A stretch of 64,000 nucleotides of DNA from Avibacterium gallinarum (GCF_002921135.1 NZ_PQVJ01000011.1:248001-312000); one strand, 5' to 3'; positions 8,958 through 17,517 are shown, counted from the first letter of the stretch. The notes: generated from the sequence alone by a model not told the origin. Made by a program: numbers and translations.

Positions 8958-10168
8958 TGGATCATCGATCCCATATTGAAAATGGGTAAATACATTCCTA
9001 GCAACACTGCACCGATTAAGCCGCCAATAATCACCATTAGCAAGGGTTCAAGCAGTTGAGAAAGTAGATCCACCTGATGATTGAGATCCTGCTGATATTT
9101 ATCAGCAATATGTTGTAACATTTGCGCTACCTGCCCACTTTCTTCACCAATTTTTAGCATTTGCTGCGCTGTCATTGGAAAGAAATCACTGGCTACGCTA
9201 TCGGAAAATTGATAACCTTGATTGAGCCAATATAACGCCGTTTCCACCGCTTGATTTAGCACGGGATCAGCCACATAGCTTTTTTCCACCTGCCAGCTTT
9301 GCTGTTTTGGTAAAAAAGATTGCAATGCCATATTTAACGGCACGCCTGAGCGTAACATTAACGCAAGGGCTTGGCTAAAGCGAATTAGGCGGGCTAACTG
9401 GGTAATCTTACCGAAAACTGGCATTTTATTGATACATCTATTTTTCCACTTTATTAGCTTTGCCGAACGCTTTAGACGAAAGCGAATAAACAGCAAAACC
9501 AGTATAAATAATAAAGCAAGTTGCCAAAAATGTTGTTGCAATCCTTCGGAAAGATGTAATAAAAATGCGGTAAATGCAGGTAAGCTAGCATTATTATTGC
9601 CGTACATTTCAGCAAATTGTGGCACGATAAAAATCAGCAACAACAAGGTCAAAAGCACGGAAATGCCTAGCACCAACATGGGATAAAGCAAGATTTTTTG
9701 GATTTTTCGTTGCAGAATTAACGACTGCTGACGATATTGTGCAATTTGCTCACACACTTGCGCGAGCTTGCCTGTCATTTCGCCCACTTGAATTAGCTGT
9801 TGTTCCTGTTGTGAAAAATATTTCCCTTGTTTTTCAATTCCTTGTGAAAAACTTAAACCGCTTTCAAGATCTTCTATCAATCGCCCAAGCCAGAGATTTA
9901 AAGAAATCACTGTGCAATTCTGCAGCAATAATTGCAAACTTTGCTTAATTGGCACGGCGGATTTCAGCAGTAACGCCAGCTGGTTAATCAGTTCATACAA
10001 TTCATTCGCTTTCGGTTTACGCGGAAATTGCCAGTTGCGTTGCAGCTTGATATTTTGCAACTGTCGTTGAAACAAGGCTTGCCGCGCTATTTCAATATTC
10101 TCTGCTACAATCATACCTTGTTGTTTTTGTTGCAAAAAATTCGTGGCTTGCCAATTAAACAGTTTCAT
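8954..10168 (-). CDS. pilC: Type IV pilus / competence inner-membrane platform protein PilC
   Basis: PilC is the polytopic platform of the type IV pilus machine required for DNA uptake. With the start at 10168 it is 404 residues and contains two type II secretion F domains (about 70-190 and 265-395). Membrane segments lie near 165-190, 215-235 and 370-395. I prefer ATG 10168 (MKLFNWQA) because GAAGGA lies at ideal distance before it; an in-frame ATG lies 15 bases upstream. In relatives pilA and pilB precede pilC; here the upstream 400 bases are non-coding and lead into manX. Confidence 0.9.
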   Translation of the reverse strand: MKLFNWQATNFLQQKQQGMIVAENIEIARQALFQRQLQNIKLQRNWQFPRKPKANELYELINQLALLLKSAVPIKQSLQLLLQNCTVISLNLWLGRLIEDLESGLSFSQGIEKQGKYFSQQEQQLIQVGEMTGKLAQVCEQIAQYRQQSLILQRKIQKILLYPMLVLGISVLLTLLLLIFIVPQFAEMYGNNNASLPAFTAFLLHLSEGLQQHFWQLALLFILVLLFIRFRLKRSAKLIKWKNRCINKMPVFGKITQLARLIRFSQALALMLRSGVPLNMALQSFLPKQQSWQVEKSYVADPVLNQAVETALYWLNQGYQFSDSVASDFFPMTAQQMLKIGEESGQVAQMLQHIADKYQQDLNHQVDLLSQLLEPLLMVIIGGLIGAVLLGMYLPIFNMGSMIQ

Positions 10169-10428
10169 TGTTCCTTCATTCATTGATGTATCACGATTAT
10201 CTTTCTCTAGCCTAGCTGAAAAAACTCACAAAAAAACCACCGCACTTTATTTTTACGATCAAGATCGCAAAAATAAACGTTCACCTTACAAGTTAAAAAT
10301 ACTCTGCTACTTTTTAAGCATTTTTTGTTGAGAAAATTCAATAAGATAAAAATTTATAAAATTTCACTTCAAAAATAATCAATATAGCACATCAAAAAAA
10401 GAATGTTTTTTAATCAAATAATAAAAAA

Positions 10429-10444
10429 TATGATATGAATCACA
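10429..10444 (+). promoter_or_regulatory. Weaker CRP-like site upstream of manX
   Basis: TATGA-N6-TCACA matches 9 of 10 core positions of TGTGA-N6-TCACA. Its centre is exactly 42 bp (four helical turns) upstream of the second site. Confidence 0.5.
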
Positions 10445-10470
10445 ATTTTTATTTAGTGCAGTGCAAAATC

Positions 10471-10486
10471 CGTGATCTTCATCACA
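10471..10486 (+). promoter_or_regulatory. CRP-binding site of the mannose PTS operon
   Basis: CGTGA-N6-TCACA matches 9 of 10 CRP core positions. Its centre is about 41.5 bp before a start point placed near 10520, if TAGAAT (10508-10513) is the -10 box, the spacing of a class II CRP-activated promoter. Mannose PTS operons are classic cAMP-CRP targets. Confidence 0.7.
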
Positions 10487-10507
10487 TTATTTTAGAGTAT
10501 TTTCGTT

Positions 10508-10513
10508 TAGAAT
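10508..10513 (+). promoter_or_regulatory. Probable -10 element of the manXYZ promoter
   Basis: TAGAAT fits the sigma70 -10 consensus at 4 of 6 positions. It has no good -35 hexamer, as expected of a class II CRP-dependent promoter, and a CRP site is centred about 32 bp before it. Confidence 0.5.
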
Positions 10514-10566
10514 GCGCGCCTGATTTTATAGTACTTAAACCATAACCACTTGTATAAGGAGTCCTT

Positions 10567-11550
10567 ATGGCTATTGCGATCATCATAGCAACGCACGGCG
10601 TGGCAGCAGAGCAACTGCTCAAAACGACCGAAATGTTGATTGGTGAACAAGAAAATGTTGCCACGATCGATTTTGTTCCCGGCGAAAACGCTGAAACGAT
10701 TATGGCGAAATATCAGGAAAAACTCAGCACAACCCTATCACATTGTGATGAAGTCTTATTCCTTGTAGATACTTGGGGCGGCAGTCCGTTTAATGCGGCA
10801 AACCGTGTATCGGAAGGCAAAGACAATATGGATATTGTGACTGGGGTAAACGTGCCAATGTTGGTGGAAACCTTTATGGCGCGTGATGATGGCCCAAGTT
10901 TGCAAGAACTCGTGGCGATTGCCTTAGAAACAGGCCGTACTGGCGTGCGTGCTTTAAGATATGTGGAAGAAGAGCCAGAGCAAGCGCCGCAAGCCGTTGC
11001 TCAAGCAGCCCCTGCACCAAGCCAACCTGAAGTGGTTACACCAAATAAAGAAGGTCATCTTGTTGTTGGGCTTGCGCGTATTGATGACCGCTTAATTCAC
11101 GGTCAGGTAGCAACACGCTGGACAAAAGAAAGCAAGGTTTCTCGCATTGTGGTAGTCAATGACGATGTGGCAAAAGATAGCGTACGATCTACAATGCTGA
11201 AAAGCGTAGCCCCTCCGGGCGTTACCGCTCACGTTGTGGGTGTGGAAAAAATGATCCGCGTTTATAACAACCCTGAATATGCGGGCGAGCGTATGATGTT
11301 GTTATTCACCAATCCAACAGACGTGTTAAAACTGCTAGAAGCTGGCGTTGATATGAAATCCATCAACATTGGTGGTATGGCTTATAAAGATGGTAAGAAA
11401 ATGATTACCAGTGCGGTATCTGTTGATGATAAAGACATTGACGCATTCAAAGCCATTGATGCAATGGGCGTGGAGCTTGATGTGCGTAAAGTATCAAATG
11501 ATAGCCGTCAATATATGATGGATTTATTGAAGAAAAACAATCTTGTGTAA
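10567..11550 (+). CDS. manX: PTS mannose transporter subunit IIAB
   Basis: ManX carries the phosphoryl relay of the mannose/glucosamine PTS. The 327-residue protein consists of a IIA domain (1-133, phosphorylated His10 in IIATHGVAAEQ), a flexible linker rich in Ala, Pro and Gln (about 134-161), and a IIB domain with His178 in RIDDRLIHGQ. It starts after GGAGT at good spacing and heads manXYZ. Two CRP-like sites lie upstream, so expression should rise when glucose is scarce. Confidence 0.95.
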   Translation: MAIAIIIATHGVAAEQLLKTTEMLIGEQENVATIDFVPGENAETIMAKYQEKLSTTLSHCDEVLFLVDTWGGSPFNAANRVSEGKDNMDIVTGVNVPMLVETFMARDDGPSLQELVAIALETGRTGVRALRYVEEEPEQAPQAVAQAAPAPSQPEVVTPNKEGHLVVGLARIDDRLIHGQVATRWTKESKVSRIVVVNDDVAKDSVRSTMLKSVAPPGVTAHVVGVEKMIRVYNNPEYAGERMMLLFTNPTDVLKLLEAGVDMKSINIGGMAYKDGKKMITSAVSVDDKDIDAFKAIDAMGVELDVRKVSNDSRQYMMDLLKKNNLV

Positions 11551-11562
11551 AGGATGAATATT

Positions 11563-12366
11563 ATGGAAATTTCAACGCTACAAATTATTCTTGTATTTAT
11601 CGTTGCCTGTATTTCAGGTATGGGATCGATTCTTGATGAATTTCAAACTCACCGTCCACTTATCGCTTGTACCCTTGTGGGCTTAGTGTTAGGCGATATT
11701 AAAACGGGGATTATTGTGGGTGGTTCATTAGAATTACTTGCTCTTGGTTGGATGAACATTGGTGCGGCACTTGCGCCTGATGCGGCATTAGCTTCTGTGG
11801 TTTCAACCATTCTTGTGATTGTGGGTGGTCAAGAAATCACTACGGCGATCGCATTAGCTATTCCACTTGCCGCAGCAGGTCAGGTTTTAACCTATGTGGT
11901 GCGTGCAATTACCGTAGGTTTCCAACACGCAGCAGACCGTGCGATTGAAGATGGTAACTTGAACCGCTTAGACTGGATTCACTGCAGTGCCTTGATTTTA
12001 CAAGCAATGCGTATTGCGATCCCAGCGTTAATCGTGGCTCTAACCGCAGGTACAGACGCAGTGCAAGCAATGTTAAATGCAATTCCGCCAGTTGTGACAA
12101 CAGGCTTAAAAATTGCTGGTGGAATTATCGCCGTTGTGGGTTATGCAATGGTGATCAATATGATGCGTGCAGGCCACTTAATGCCATTTTTCTACGCAGG
12201 CTTCGTGATTGCCGCCTTTACTGATTTCAACCTTGTTGCCTTAGGTGTGCTAGGTGCAATTATGGCAGCACTTTATATCCAACTTCACCCGAAATACAAC
12301 CAAAGTAAACAAGTGGTGCAAGTGGTTTCAAATGGCAACAATGATCTTGATAACAGATTAGATTAA
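11563..12366 (+). CDS. manY: PTS mannose transporter subunit IIC
   Basis: This membrane subunit forms the sugar channel of the mannose PTS together with ManZ. I place the start at ATG 11563 (MEISTLQIIL, 267 residues), preceded by AAAGGATGA, rather than the ATG three codons upstream, because E. coli ManY begins MEITTLQIVL. Family features GMGSILDEFQTHRPLIACTL and the C-terminal NNDLDNRLD are present. It lies 12 bases after manX. Confidence 0.94.
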   Translation: MEISTLQIILVFIVACISGMGSILDEFQTHRPLIACTLVGLVLGDIKTGIIVGGSLELLALGWMNIGAALAPDAALASVVSTILVIVGGQEITTAIALAIPLAAAGQVLTYVVRAITVGFQHAADRAIEDGNLNRLDWIHCSALILQAMRIAIPALIVALTAGTDAVQAMLNAIPPVVTTGLKIAGGIIAVVGYAMVINMMRAGHLMPFFYAGFVIAAFTDFNLVALGVLGAIMAALYIQLHPKYNQSKQVVQVVSNGNNDLDNRLD

Positions 12367-12380
12367 TGGGGTAAGAAAAA

Positions 12381-13217
12381 ATGACAACTGAAATGAAAAA
12401 AGTAACCCAAAGCGATTTAAATAAAGTAGTAATGCGTTCTAACCTTTTCCAAGGTTCTTGGAACTTTGAGCGTATGCAAGCCCTTGGCTTTGCTTACTCA
12501 ATGGTGCCTGTTATCAAGCGTTTATACCCAGATCCAAATTCTCAAGAACGCAAAGATGCAATCAAACGCCATTTAGAATTCTTTAACACGCAACCTTTCG
12601 TGGCCGCACCTGTGCTTGGTGTAACCATCGCAATGGAAGAAGAACGCGCAAATGGGAAAGAAATTGATGATGCGGCAATCAACGGTATCAAAGTGGGTCT
12701 AATGGGGCCATTAGCAGGTGTAGGTGATCCAATTTTCTGGGGAACGGCTCGTCCTGTATTCGCGGCACTTGGTGCGGGCTTAGCATTAAGCGGAAGTATC
12801 CTTGGCCCATTATTATTCTTCGTTTTGTTCAACCTTGTACGTTTAGCAACTCGTTATTACGGCGTAGTTTACGGCTATAAGAAAGGGCTTGATGTGGTGC
12901 AAGATATGAGTGGGGGCTTATTGCAAAAACTCACTGAAGGGGCATCAATTCTCGGTCTATTCATAATGGGAGCGTTAGTGCAAAAATGGACAAGCATTAA
13001 TGTGCCACTGGTGGTTTCCACCATTGAAAAACAAGACGGTACGATTGAAGTAACCACCGTACAATCTATCCTTGATAGCTTAATGCCGGGCTTATTGCCA
13101 TTGCTATTTACCTTTGCGTGTATGTGGTTATTACGCAACCGCGTCAATGCGTTATGGATTATCGTGGGCATTTTCATCATCGGTATTATCGGTGCTGCAA
13201 CCGGTATTCTTGCTTAA
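12381..13217 (+). CDS. manZ: PTS mannose transporter subunit IID
   Basis: ManZ is the second membrane component of the mannose PTS, which is found only in the mannose-fructose-sorbose PTS superfamily. The 278-residue protein has the long amphipathic N-terminal half with SNLFQGSWNFERMQALGFAY (19-38) and GPLAGVGDPIFWGTARP in the middle. Hydrophobic segments close the C-terminus. It ends manXYZ proper; an intrinsic terminator follows 33 bases later. Confidence 0.95.
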   Translation: MTTEMKKVTQSDLNKVVMRSNLFQGSWNFERMQALGFAYSMVPVIKRLYPDPNSQERKDAIKRHLEFFNTQPFVAAPVLGVTIAMEEERANGKEIDDAAINGIKVGLMGPLAGVGDPIFWGTARPVFAALGAGLALSGSILGPLLFFVLFNLVRLATRYYGVVYGYKKGLDVVQDMSGGLLQKLTEGASILGLFIMGALVQKWTSINVPLVVSTIEKQDGTIEVTTVQSILDSLMPGLLPLLFTFACMWLLRNRVNALWIIVGIFIIGIIGAATGILA

Positions 13218-13249
13218 TCGTTACTTAAACGCAGAATAATGCTAAAATT

Positions 13250-13285
13250 AAACTCTCCCCGAACTTTCGCGGAGAGTTTATTTTT
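13250..13285 (+). terminator. Intrinsic terminator after manZ
   Basis: A 9-bp stem AAACTCTCC / GGAGAGTTT (13250-13258 and 13271-13279) is followed by ATTTTTTATC. Some read-through to yobD-manA is possible, since these follow on the same strand. Confidence 0.85.
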
Positions 13286-13311
13286 TATCTAATCAGAATA
13301 CGGACGTTGCT

Positions 13312-13866
13312 ATGATCAATACCGCTTTATTAGTTTTTATCATTCTTTATTTTTTATATGCTTTCTACGATCAATTTATAATGGAAAAACGCTTTGGTGA
13401 AACCATCTTAAAAGTGCGTTTACGCCGTAAATCGAAAATCGAAGGCATTATTATGCTCGCACTGGTTGGCGTTGCGATTTATCAAGCGCTACCACAAGGT
13501 ATCGAACCTTACACAATGTTTTTATTAGTAATGTTCAGTATTTTGATGATTTATCATTTCTTTATTCGCTACCCTGTGTTTATTTTGAAAAAAGAAGGCT
13601 TTTTCTTAAATAATCTTTATTTGCAATATGCTTATATCAATACCATCAATATCGGTGAAAATGGCTTTTTGCAATTAGTGCTAAAAAACGGCAAAGCCGT
13701 GCCTTTGGTGGCTGAAAATCCTAAAGATGTGGAAAAAATCCTACAATATCTCACAGATAGCGGCCGCATTTCGCAAGATCAAAATGCCCTAGAACAAGCT
13801 AAGCAACAAGCGAAACAAAAATCCACGACGAATAAAAGCGAAAAAACCAATAAAAAAGGAAAATAA
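13312..13866 (+). CDS. yobD: YobD family (DUF986) inner-membrane protein
   Basis: A 184-residue membrane protein of unknown function whose gene follows manXYZ in E. coli and relatives too. Three or so hydrophobic segments occupy residues 1-100. The C-terminal 30 residues are an extension rich in Lys, Gln and Asn (KQQAKQKSTTNKSEKTNKKG), longer than I recall for E. coli YobD. It lies two bases upstream of manA. Conservation beside mannose genes suggests a link to sugar uptake, but the role is not known. Confidence 0.8.
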   Translation: MINTALLVFIILYFLYAFYDQFIMEKRFGETILKVRLRRKSKIEGIIMLALVGVAIYQALPQGIEPYTMFLLVMFSILMIYHFFIRYPVFILKKEGFFLNNLYLQYAYINTINIGENGFLQLVLKNGKAVPLVAENPKDVEKILQYLTDSGRISQDQNALEQAKQQAKQKSTTNKSEKTNKKGK

Positions 13867-13868
13867 CA

Positions 13869-15080
13869 ATGCTTTACCCATTAAATGGTCAGCTCCAGCA
13901 TTATGTCTGGGGCGGACACCAATTTTTACCTGAGTTTCTGGGCATTCCAGCCGAACAAAATCAATATTATGCCGAATGGTGGCTAGGGGATCACAGCTCT
14001 GCCCCATCAATCATTGAAGAAAATGGCACCTCTGAGCCACTAAACGCATTTTTAGCGAAAAATCCCACCGCACTTGGGGAAGCAAGCCGAACTCAATTTG
14101 GTGATAACTTGCCTTATTTGCTGAAAATTTTAGATGTGAAACTGCCCCTTTCCATTCAGCTTCACCCAACAAAAGCACAAGCTGAAGCAGGCTTTGCAAG
14201 AGAAAATGCCCTAGGCATTGCCTTAAACGATCCAAAAAGAACTTACAAAGACAACAATCACAAACCTGAAATGATGATTGCCTTGTCTGATTTTTGGTTA
14301 TTGCACGGATTCAAAACCAAGCAAGCCATTCTGCAAACCTTGCAAGCACGCCCTTCTCTCGCCCCGCTTGCAGAAAAACTTGCACAACAATCCTTAGCAG
14401 ATTTTTATGCAGACATTATGCAAGCCGACCAGCAAGCCCTTGCGGCGTGGCTCAACCCAATTATTCAAACCAATCAAAGCGCTTATGCACAAAATCAGCT
14501 AAGCCTTGATAATCCTGATTATTGGGTGCTTTACACAATGGACGCAATGCAGATTTCCCCGGAAAAACTTGATGTGGGGCGGATCTGTTTCTACTTATTT
14601 AACATTGTGGAAGTGAAAAAAGGCGAAGGCATTTTCCAAGACGCGGGCATTCCACATGCCTATTTACGCGGACAAAATATCGAATTAATGGCCTGTTCTG
14701 ACAACGTTATCCGCGGCGGCTTAACCCCAAAACACGTTGATATTGCTGAACTATTGAAAGTGATAGACTGCCGAGAAGTCGTGCCACAAATTATCCCTGT
14801 TGCACCAAAAAATGAGCCAGTATTCACTTATCAAACACCAGCAAAAGATTTCGCCCTCACCCAAGTGAGCTATCAACAAAACGAACAACACTGCTTACAC
14901 GCACAAAGTGCCGAAATTTTATTGGTAATGCGCGGCGAGCTAAAAATCAGCGAAAATTCCACCGCACTTTCTTTAAAACAAGGTCAATCGGCATTTATCA
15001 GTGCAGATTCTGACTATTTAATAGAAGGAATTGAAGAGGGGTATGCGGTGATTGCGAAATTGCCCACCGAAGATAACTAA
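13869..15080 (+). CDS. manA: Mannose-6-phosphate isomerase, class I
   Basis: ManA interconverts mannose-6-phosphate and fructose-6-phosphate, feeding sugar imported by ManXYZ into glycolysis. The 403-residue cupin metalloenzyme shows zinc-ligand regions PLSIQLHPTKAQAE (near residues 96-109), NHKPEM and DAGIPHAYLRGQNIELMACSDNV, with the catalytic Arg in NVIRGGLTPKHVD. It follows yobD by two bases. A hairpin shared with the convergent rnhA ends the unit. Confidence 0.95.
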   Translation: MLYPLNGQLQHYVWGGHQFLPEFLGIPAEQNQYYAEWWLGDHSSAPSIIEENGTSEPLNAFLAKNPTALGEASRTQFGDNLPYLLKILDVKLPLSIQLHPTKAQAEAGFARENALGIALNDPKRTYKDNNHKPEMMIALSDFWLLHGFKTKQAILQTLQARPSLAPLAEKLAQQSLADFYADIMQADQQALAAWLNPIIQTNQSAYAQNQLSLDNPDYWVLYTMDAMQISPEKLDVGRICFYLFNIVEVKKGEGIFQDAGIPHAYLRGQNIELMACSDNVIRGGLTPKHVDIAELLKVIDCREVVPQIIPVAPKNEPVFTYQTPAKDFALTQVSYQQNEQHCLHAQSAEILLVMRGELKISENSTALSLKQGQSAFISADSDYLIEGIEEGYAVIAKLPTEDN

Positions 15081-15107
15081 AATAAAAAGTTTACTTAGAA
15101 TATTCAA

Positions 15108-15135
15108 AAAGCGGTGAAAGATACTTCATCGCTTT
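15108..15135. terminator. Bidirectional terminator between manA and rnhA
   Basis: An 11-bp stem with one wobble pair, AAAGCGGTGAA / TTCATCGCTTT, lies between the convergent stops. On the minus strand it is followed by TTTTTGAAT. Confidence 0.7.
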
Positions 15136-15138
15136 CTG

Positions 15139-15603
15139 CTATGAACGCTCATACCCCACATCTTCCAACGTTGGATTTTCTGCACCTTGTTTTGCGAGCT
15201 GATCGCAGATTTCGTTTTCTCGATGCCCGCTGTGTCCTTTCACCCATTGCCAATGTATTTGGTGTCTTTGTGTTTCATTATCAAGCAATAACCATAAATC
15301 TTGGTTTTTCACTGGCTTGCCTGTGCTAGATTTCCAGTTATTTTTTTTCCAATTAAAAATCCACTTAGTAATGCCATTTTTCATATATTGGCTATCGCTA
15401 TGTAGAGTAACTTGGCAAGGTTCTTTTAAGCTAGCTAAAGCCTCAATAACGGCTCTCAGCTCCATTCGGTTGTTTGTTGTTTGGAAATAACCTTTTGAAA
15501 TTTGTTTTTCGTGCTGTTTGTAACGCAATAGAACGCCTATGCCACCCGCACCGGGGTTGCCTAGACAGGAGCCATCAGTGAAAATTTCAATATGTTTCAA
15601 CAT
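15139..15603 (-). CDS. rnhA: Ribonuclease HI
   Basis: This 154-residue enzyme cleaves the RNA strand of RNA:DNA hybrids. The acidic active site is visible: Asp in [12 protein letters not shown] (about 10), Glu in [12 protein letters not shown] (about 48), Asp in [12 protein letters not shown] (about 70) and the late Asp in [12 protein letters not shown]. The His-containing loop [11 protein letters not shown] is also present. It is divergent from dnaQ across about 80 bases, the usual arrangement in gammaproteobacteria. Confidence 0.95.
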   Translation of the reverse strand: MLKHIEIFTDGSCLGNPGAGGIGVLLRYKQHEKQISKGYFQTTNNRMELRAVIEALASLKEPCQVTLHSDSQYMKNGITKWIFNWKKNNWKSSTGKPVKNQDLWLLLDNETQRHQIHWQWVKGHSGHRENEICDQLAKQGAENPTLEDVGYERS

Positions 15604-15684
15604 AAATTCAGATAAATTTTAGCTATAATTTTTTTTCAAATGGGGCGATAATACCGCAAAATTTCATAAAGAGATAGGAAAACT

Positions 15685-16452
15685 ATGACGACTTCACTTA
15701 TCCCTGAACGTCAAATTGTGCTAGATACAGAAACCACTGGTATGAACCAATTTGGTACGCATTATGAGGGACATTGTATTATTGAGATCGGTGCGGTTGA
15801 ATTGATTAACCGCAAATATACGGGACGAAAGCTGCATTTGTACATTAAACCTGATCGTCCTGTTGATCCTGAGGCAATTAAAGTTCACGGCATTACTGAT
15901 GATATGTTAGCGGATAAACCAAGTTTCTCTGAAGTGGCTCAAGAGTTTATTGAGTTTATTCAAGGTGCTGAGTTGTTGATTCATAATGCGCCCTTCGATG
16001 TGGGATTTATGGATTATGAATTTGAAAAACACAAGTGCAATGTGAAGACTAGCGATATTTGTACCGTTACAGATACCTTACAAATGGCTCGCCAGCAATA
16101 TCCCGGCAAGCGCAATAGCTTAGATGCGCTTTGTGATCGTTTACATATCGATAATAGTAAACGAACACTACACGGTGCATTGCTGGATGCGGAGATTCTA
16201 GGCGATGTTTATTTAGCAATGACAGGTGGTCAAACAAGCTTGTTTGATGATACGGAAACCGAAGAACCAATACAACAGATTGAAGAAGAAGTACAAATTG
16301 AAAGTGCGGTGGTTTTTTCACAAGATTTTACTGTGATTACACCCGATGCAGAAGAAGAGCAAGCCCATTTAGACTATTTAAAATTAATTAATAACAAAAG
16401 CAAAGAAAACTGTTTATGGATAAAACGAACGGAGAATGAAAGCGTACATTAG
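15685..16452 (+). CDS. dnaQ: DNA polymerase III epsilon subunit (3'-5' proofreading exonuclease)
   Basis: This 255-residue DnaQ provides proofreading for the replicative polymerase. The DEDDh exonuclease motifs are present: Exo I VLDTETTGM (about 12-20), Exo II IHNAPFDVGFMDYE (about 97-110) and Exo III with HGALLDAEILGDVYLAM (about 161-177). A clamp-binding motif follows in the tail (QTSLFDD), then the region binding the alpha subunit. It is divergent from rnhA. The tRNA-Asp promoter lies just downstream. Confidence 0.94.
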   Translation: MTTSLIPERQIVLDTETTGMNQFGTHYEGHCIIEIGAVELINRKYTGRKLHLYIKPDRPVDPEAIKVHGITDDMLADKPSFSEVAQEFIEFIQGAELLIHNAPFDVGFMDYEFEKHKCNVKTSDICTVTDTLQMARQQYPGKRNSLDALCDRLHIDNSKRTLHGALLDAEILGDVYLAMTGGQTSLFDDTETEEPIQQIEEEVQIESAVVFSQDFTVITPDAEEEQAHLDYLKLINNKSKENCLWIKRTENESVH

Positions 16453-16495
16453 CGCTCATTCATTAATCAGTTAAACAGCAGGGTATAAAAATTGC

Positions 16496-16524
16496 TTGAC
16501 GAACTTTTCGTTCACTATTATTAT
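16496..16524 (+). promoter_or_regulatory. Promoter of the tRNA-Asp genes
   Basis: TTGACG (16496-16501), a 17-base spacer and TATTAT (16519-16524) form a near-consensus sigma70 promoter ending about 15 bases before the first tRNA. It is followed by GCCTC, a GC-rich discriminator typical of stable RNA promoters. Confidence 0.75.
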
Positions 16525-16539
16525 GCCTCTCGCTAATGC

Positions 16540-16616
16540 GGAGTGGTAGTTCAGCTGGTTAGAATACCTGCCTGTCACGCAGGGGGTCGCGGGTTCGAGT
16601 CCCGTCCATTCCGCCA
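16540..16616 (+). tRNA. tRNA-Asp (GTC)
   Basis: A 77-base cloverleaf. The acceptor GGAGTGG pairs with CCATTCC (one G-U pair). The anticodon stem-loop CCTGCCTGTCACGCAGG carries GTC at 16574-16576, the T arm is GCGGGTTCGAGTCCCGT, and an encoded CCA ends it. Confidence 0.97.
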
Positions 16617-16635
16617 ATTTAGCATTTTCAGATTC

Positions 16636-16712
16636 GGAGCGGTAGTTCAGCTGGTTAGAATACCTGCCTGTCACGCAGGGGGTCGCGGGTTCGAGTCCCG
16701 TCCGTTCCGCCA
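16636..16712 (+). tRNA. tRNA-Asp (GTC), second copy
   Basis: Almost identical to the first copy, 19 bases downstream. It differs in the acceptor stem (GGAGCGG / CCGTTCC, fully Watson-Crick) and carries the same GTC anticodon and encoded CCA. A T-run (CTTTTTATATC) follows without an obvious stem. Confidence 0.97.
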
Positions 16713-16849
16713 ATCTTTTTATATCTTAAAAATGCTCCTACAATTCAAAGTTCTGTTCCAGCATATCAAGTCCAAGTAACTAAAATAAATGGCATAGCTA
16801 AATGGCTCTTACCAAAGTATATTTATTCACAGATTCAATAGTAGTTTTT

Positions 16850-17330
16850 ACCCTGAGAAAATGAAATTTTCAATGTCTAAATCTACCTATTTTTCACACA
16901 TGAAAAGATAATTTTGATAGCCTTTCAAACTTGCATAGACACCTCGAACATAATGATGTTTATAAGGATAATAGTCTTTCAGAACGTTCCTCTAAAAAGG
17001 TGTTATATGCTAAATACCAGTAATGTAAGCACCGATAAAAATGGTATCAATAAGTAAATGACAGGTTTTAATGTGGATTTTAGGACTTTATCAATGTGCC
17101 TTTGAATAGTTCTAATAGAATATTGATGAACCTCAGCAAGTTGTTGGTATGTTTGGCTTCTTAACAGTATATTCATATTAAATTTGAATAGAATTTGGTC
17201 GTTTGGAGAGAGAGAAGCTCTTATGATAACGCGCACATTACAGTACCGAACGCCATTTTTCTCGCCCTTTTTTTGAATGCTTGAACTTAGCAAAAAATGC
17301 ATTTTTTAGGTTCATATTTCAAAAAAGTGA
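16850..17330 (-). pseudogene. Degenerate transposase remnant downstream of tRNA-Asp
   Basis: On the minus strand, pieces of one transposase-like protein appear in shifting frames. A zinc-ribbon-like start (KHSKKG... NGVRYC...) comes first. The helix-turn-helix TYQQLAEVHQYSIRTIQRHI (about 17090-17150) follows. Then, in another frame, come LIDTIFIGAYITGI and YPYKHHYVRGVYASLKGYQN, with several stops between. The zinc ribbon, HTH, [LV]xDTTxxG and late YxxxHxxxxxxxSLK order is that of DDE transposases related to IS1249/IS256-type elements; the exact family is uncertain. No intact ends were found. It occupies most of the 800-base gap between the tRNAs and nanA. Confidence 0.6.
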
Positions 17331-17335
17331 CCTAA

Positions 17336-17354
17336 AGCCTTATACTATAAGGCT
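17336..17354. repeat. Short perfect hairpin at the edge of the transposase remnant
   Basis: AGCCTTAT-ACT-ATAAGGCT, an 8-bp stem with a 3-base loop. It may be a vestige of an element end or an old terminator; there is no T-run on either side. Confidence 0.4.
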
Positions 17355-17436
17355 CTAAACATCTTTTTACCAATACTTTTGTTTATCATGTCCAAAAATT
17401 TGCACCGCACTTTGTTTTGTACGAGTAGGGAAAACA

Positions 17437-17465
17437 CATAAGAAAAAAGGCTAGACACGCTAGCC
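17437..17465 (-). terminator. Terminator-like hairpin downstream of nanA
   Basis: GGCTAG-CGTGT-CTAGCC followed by TTTTTTCTTATG on the minus strand. It is a second hairpin behind the one nearest nanA. Confidence 0.6.
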
Positions 17466-17486
17466 AAAAATTATTGATGACTAAGA

Positions 17487-17512
17487 AAGAGCGGAGATTT
17501 TCCGCTCTTTTT
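17487..17512. terminator. Terminator of the nanA operon
   Basis: A stem AAGAGCGGA / TCCGCTCTT lies 10 bases past the nanA stop, with T-rich sequence on both sides (TTTTTT on the plus strand, TCTT on the minus strand). Confidence 0.75.
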
Positions 17513-17517
17513 TCTTG

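Larger units (their letters stand above)
10169..10566. other. Divergent intergenic region between pilC and manX
   Basis: These 398 bases contain no credible gene and no recognisable trace of pilB or pilA. A uptake signal core lies near 10238. An 11-bp hairpin with one mismatch (TTTTTACGATC / GATCGCAAAAA) occupies 10250-10273. An AT-rich stretch follows, then two CRP-like sites and a promoter serving manX. Confidence 0.6.

Noticed and set aside
16540-16712. tRNA duplication as an attachment-site duplicate from an integrated element
   Set aside because: Both copies are complete, 19 bases apart and share one promoter, so ordinary tandem duplication explains them.
16471-16779. Open frames on both strands across the two tRNA-Asp genes, with repeated protein-like segments
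   Set aside because: They are translations of the duplicated tRNA sequence (a common false annotation) and have no independent evidence.
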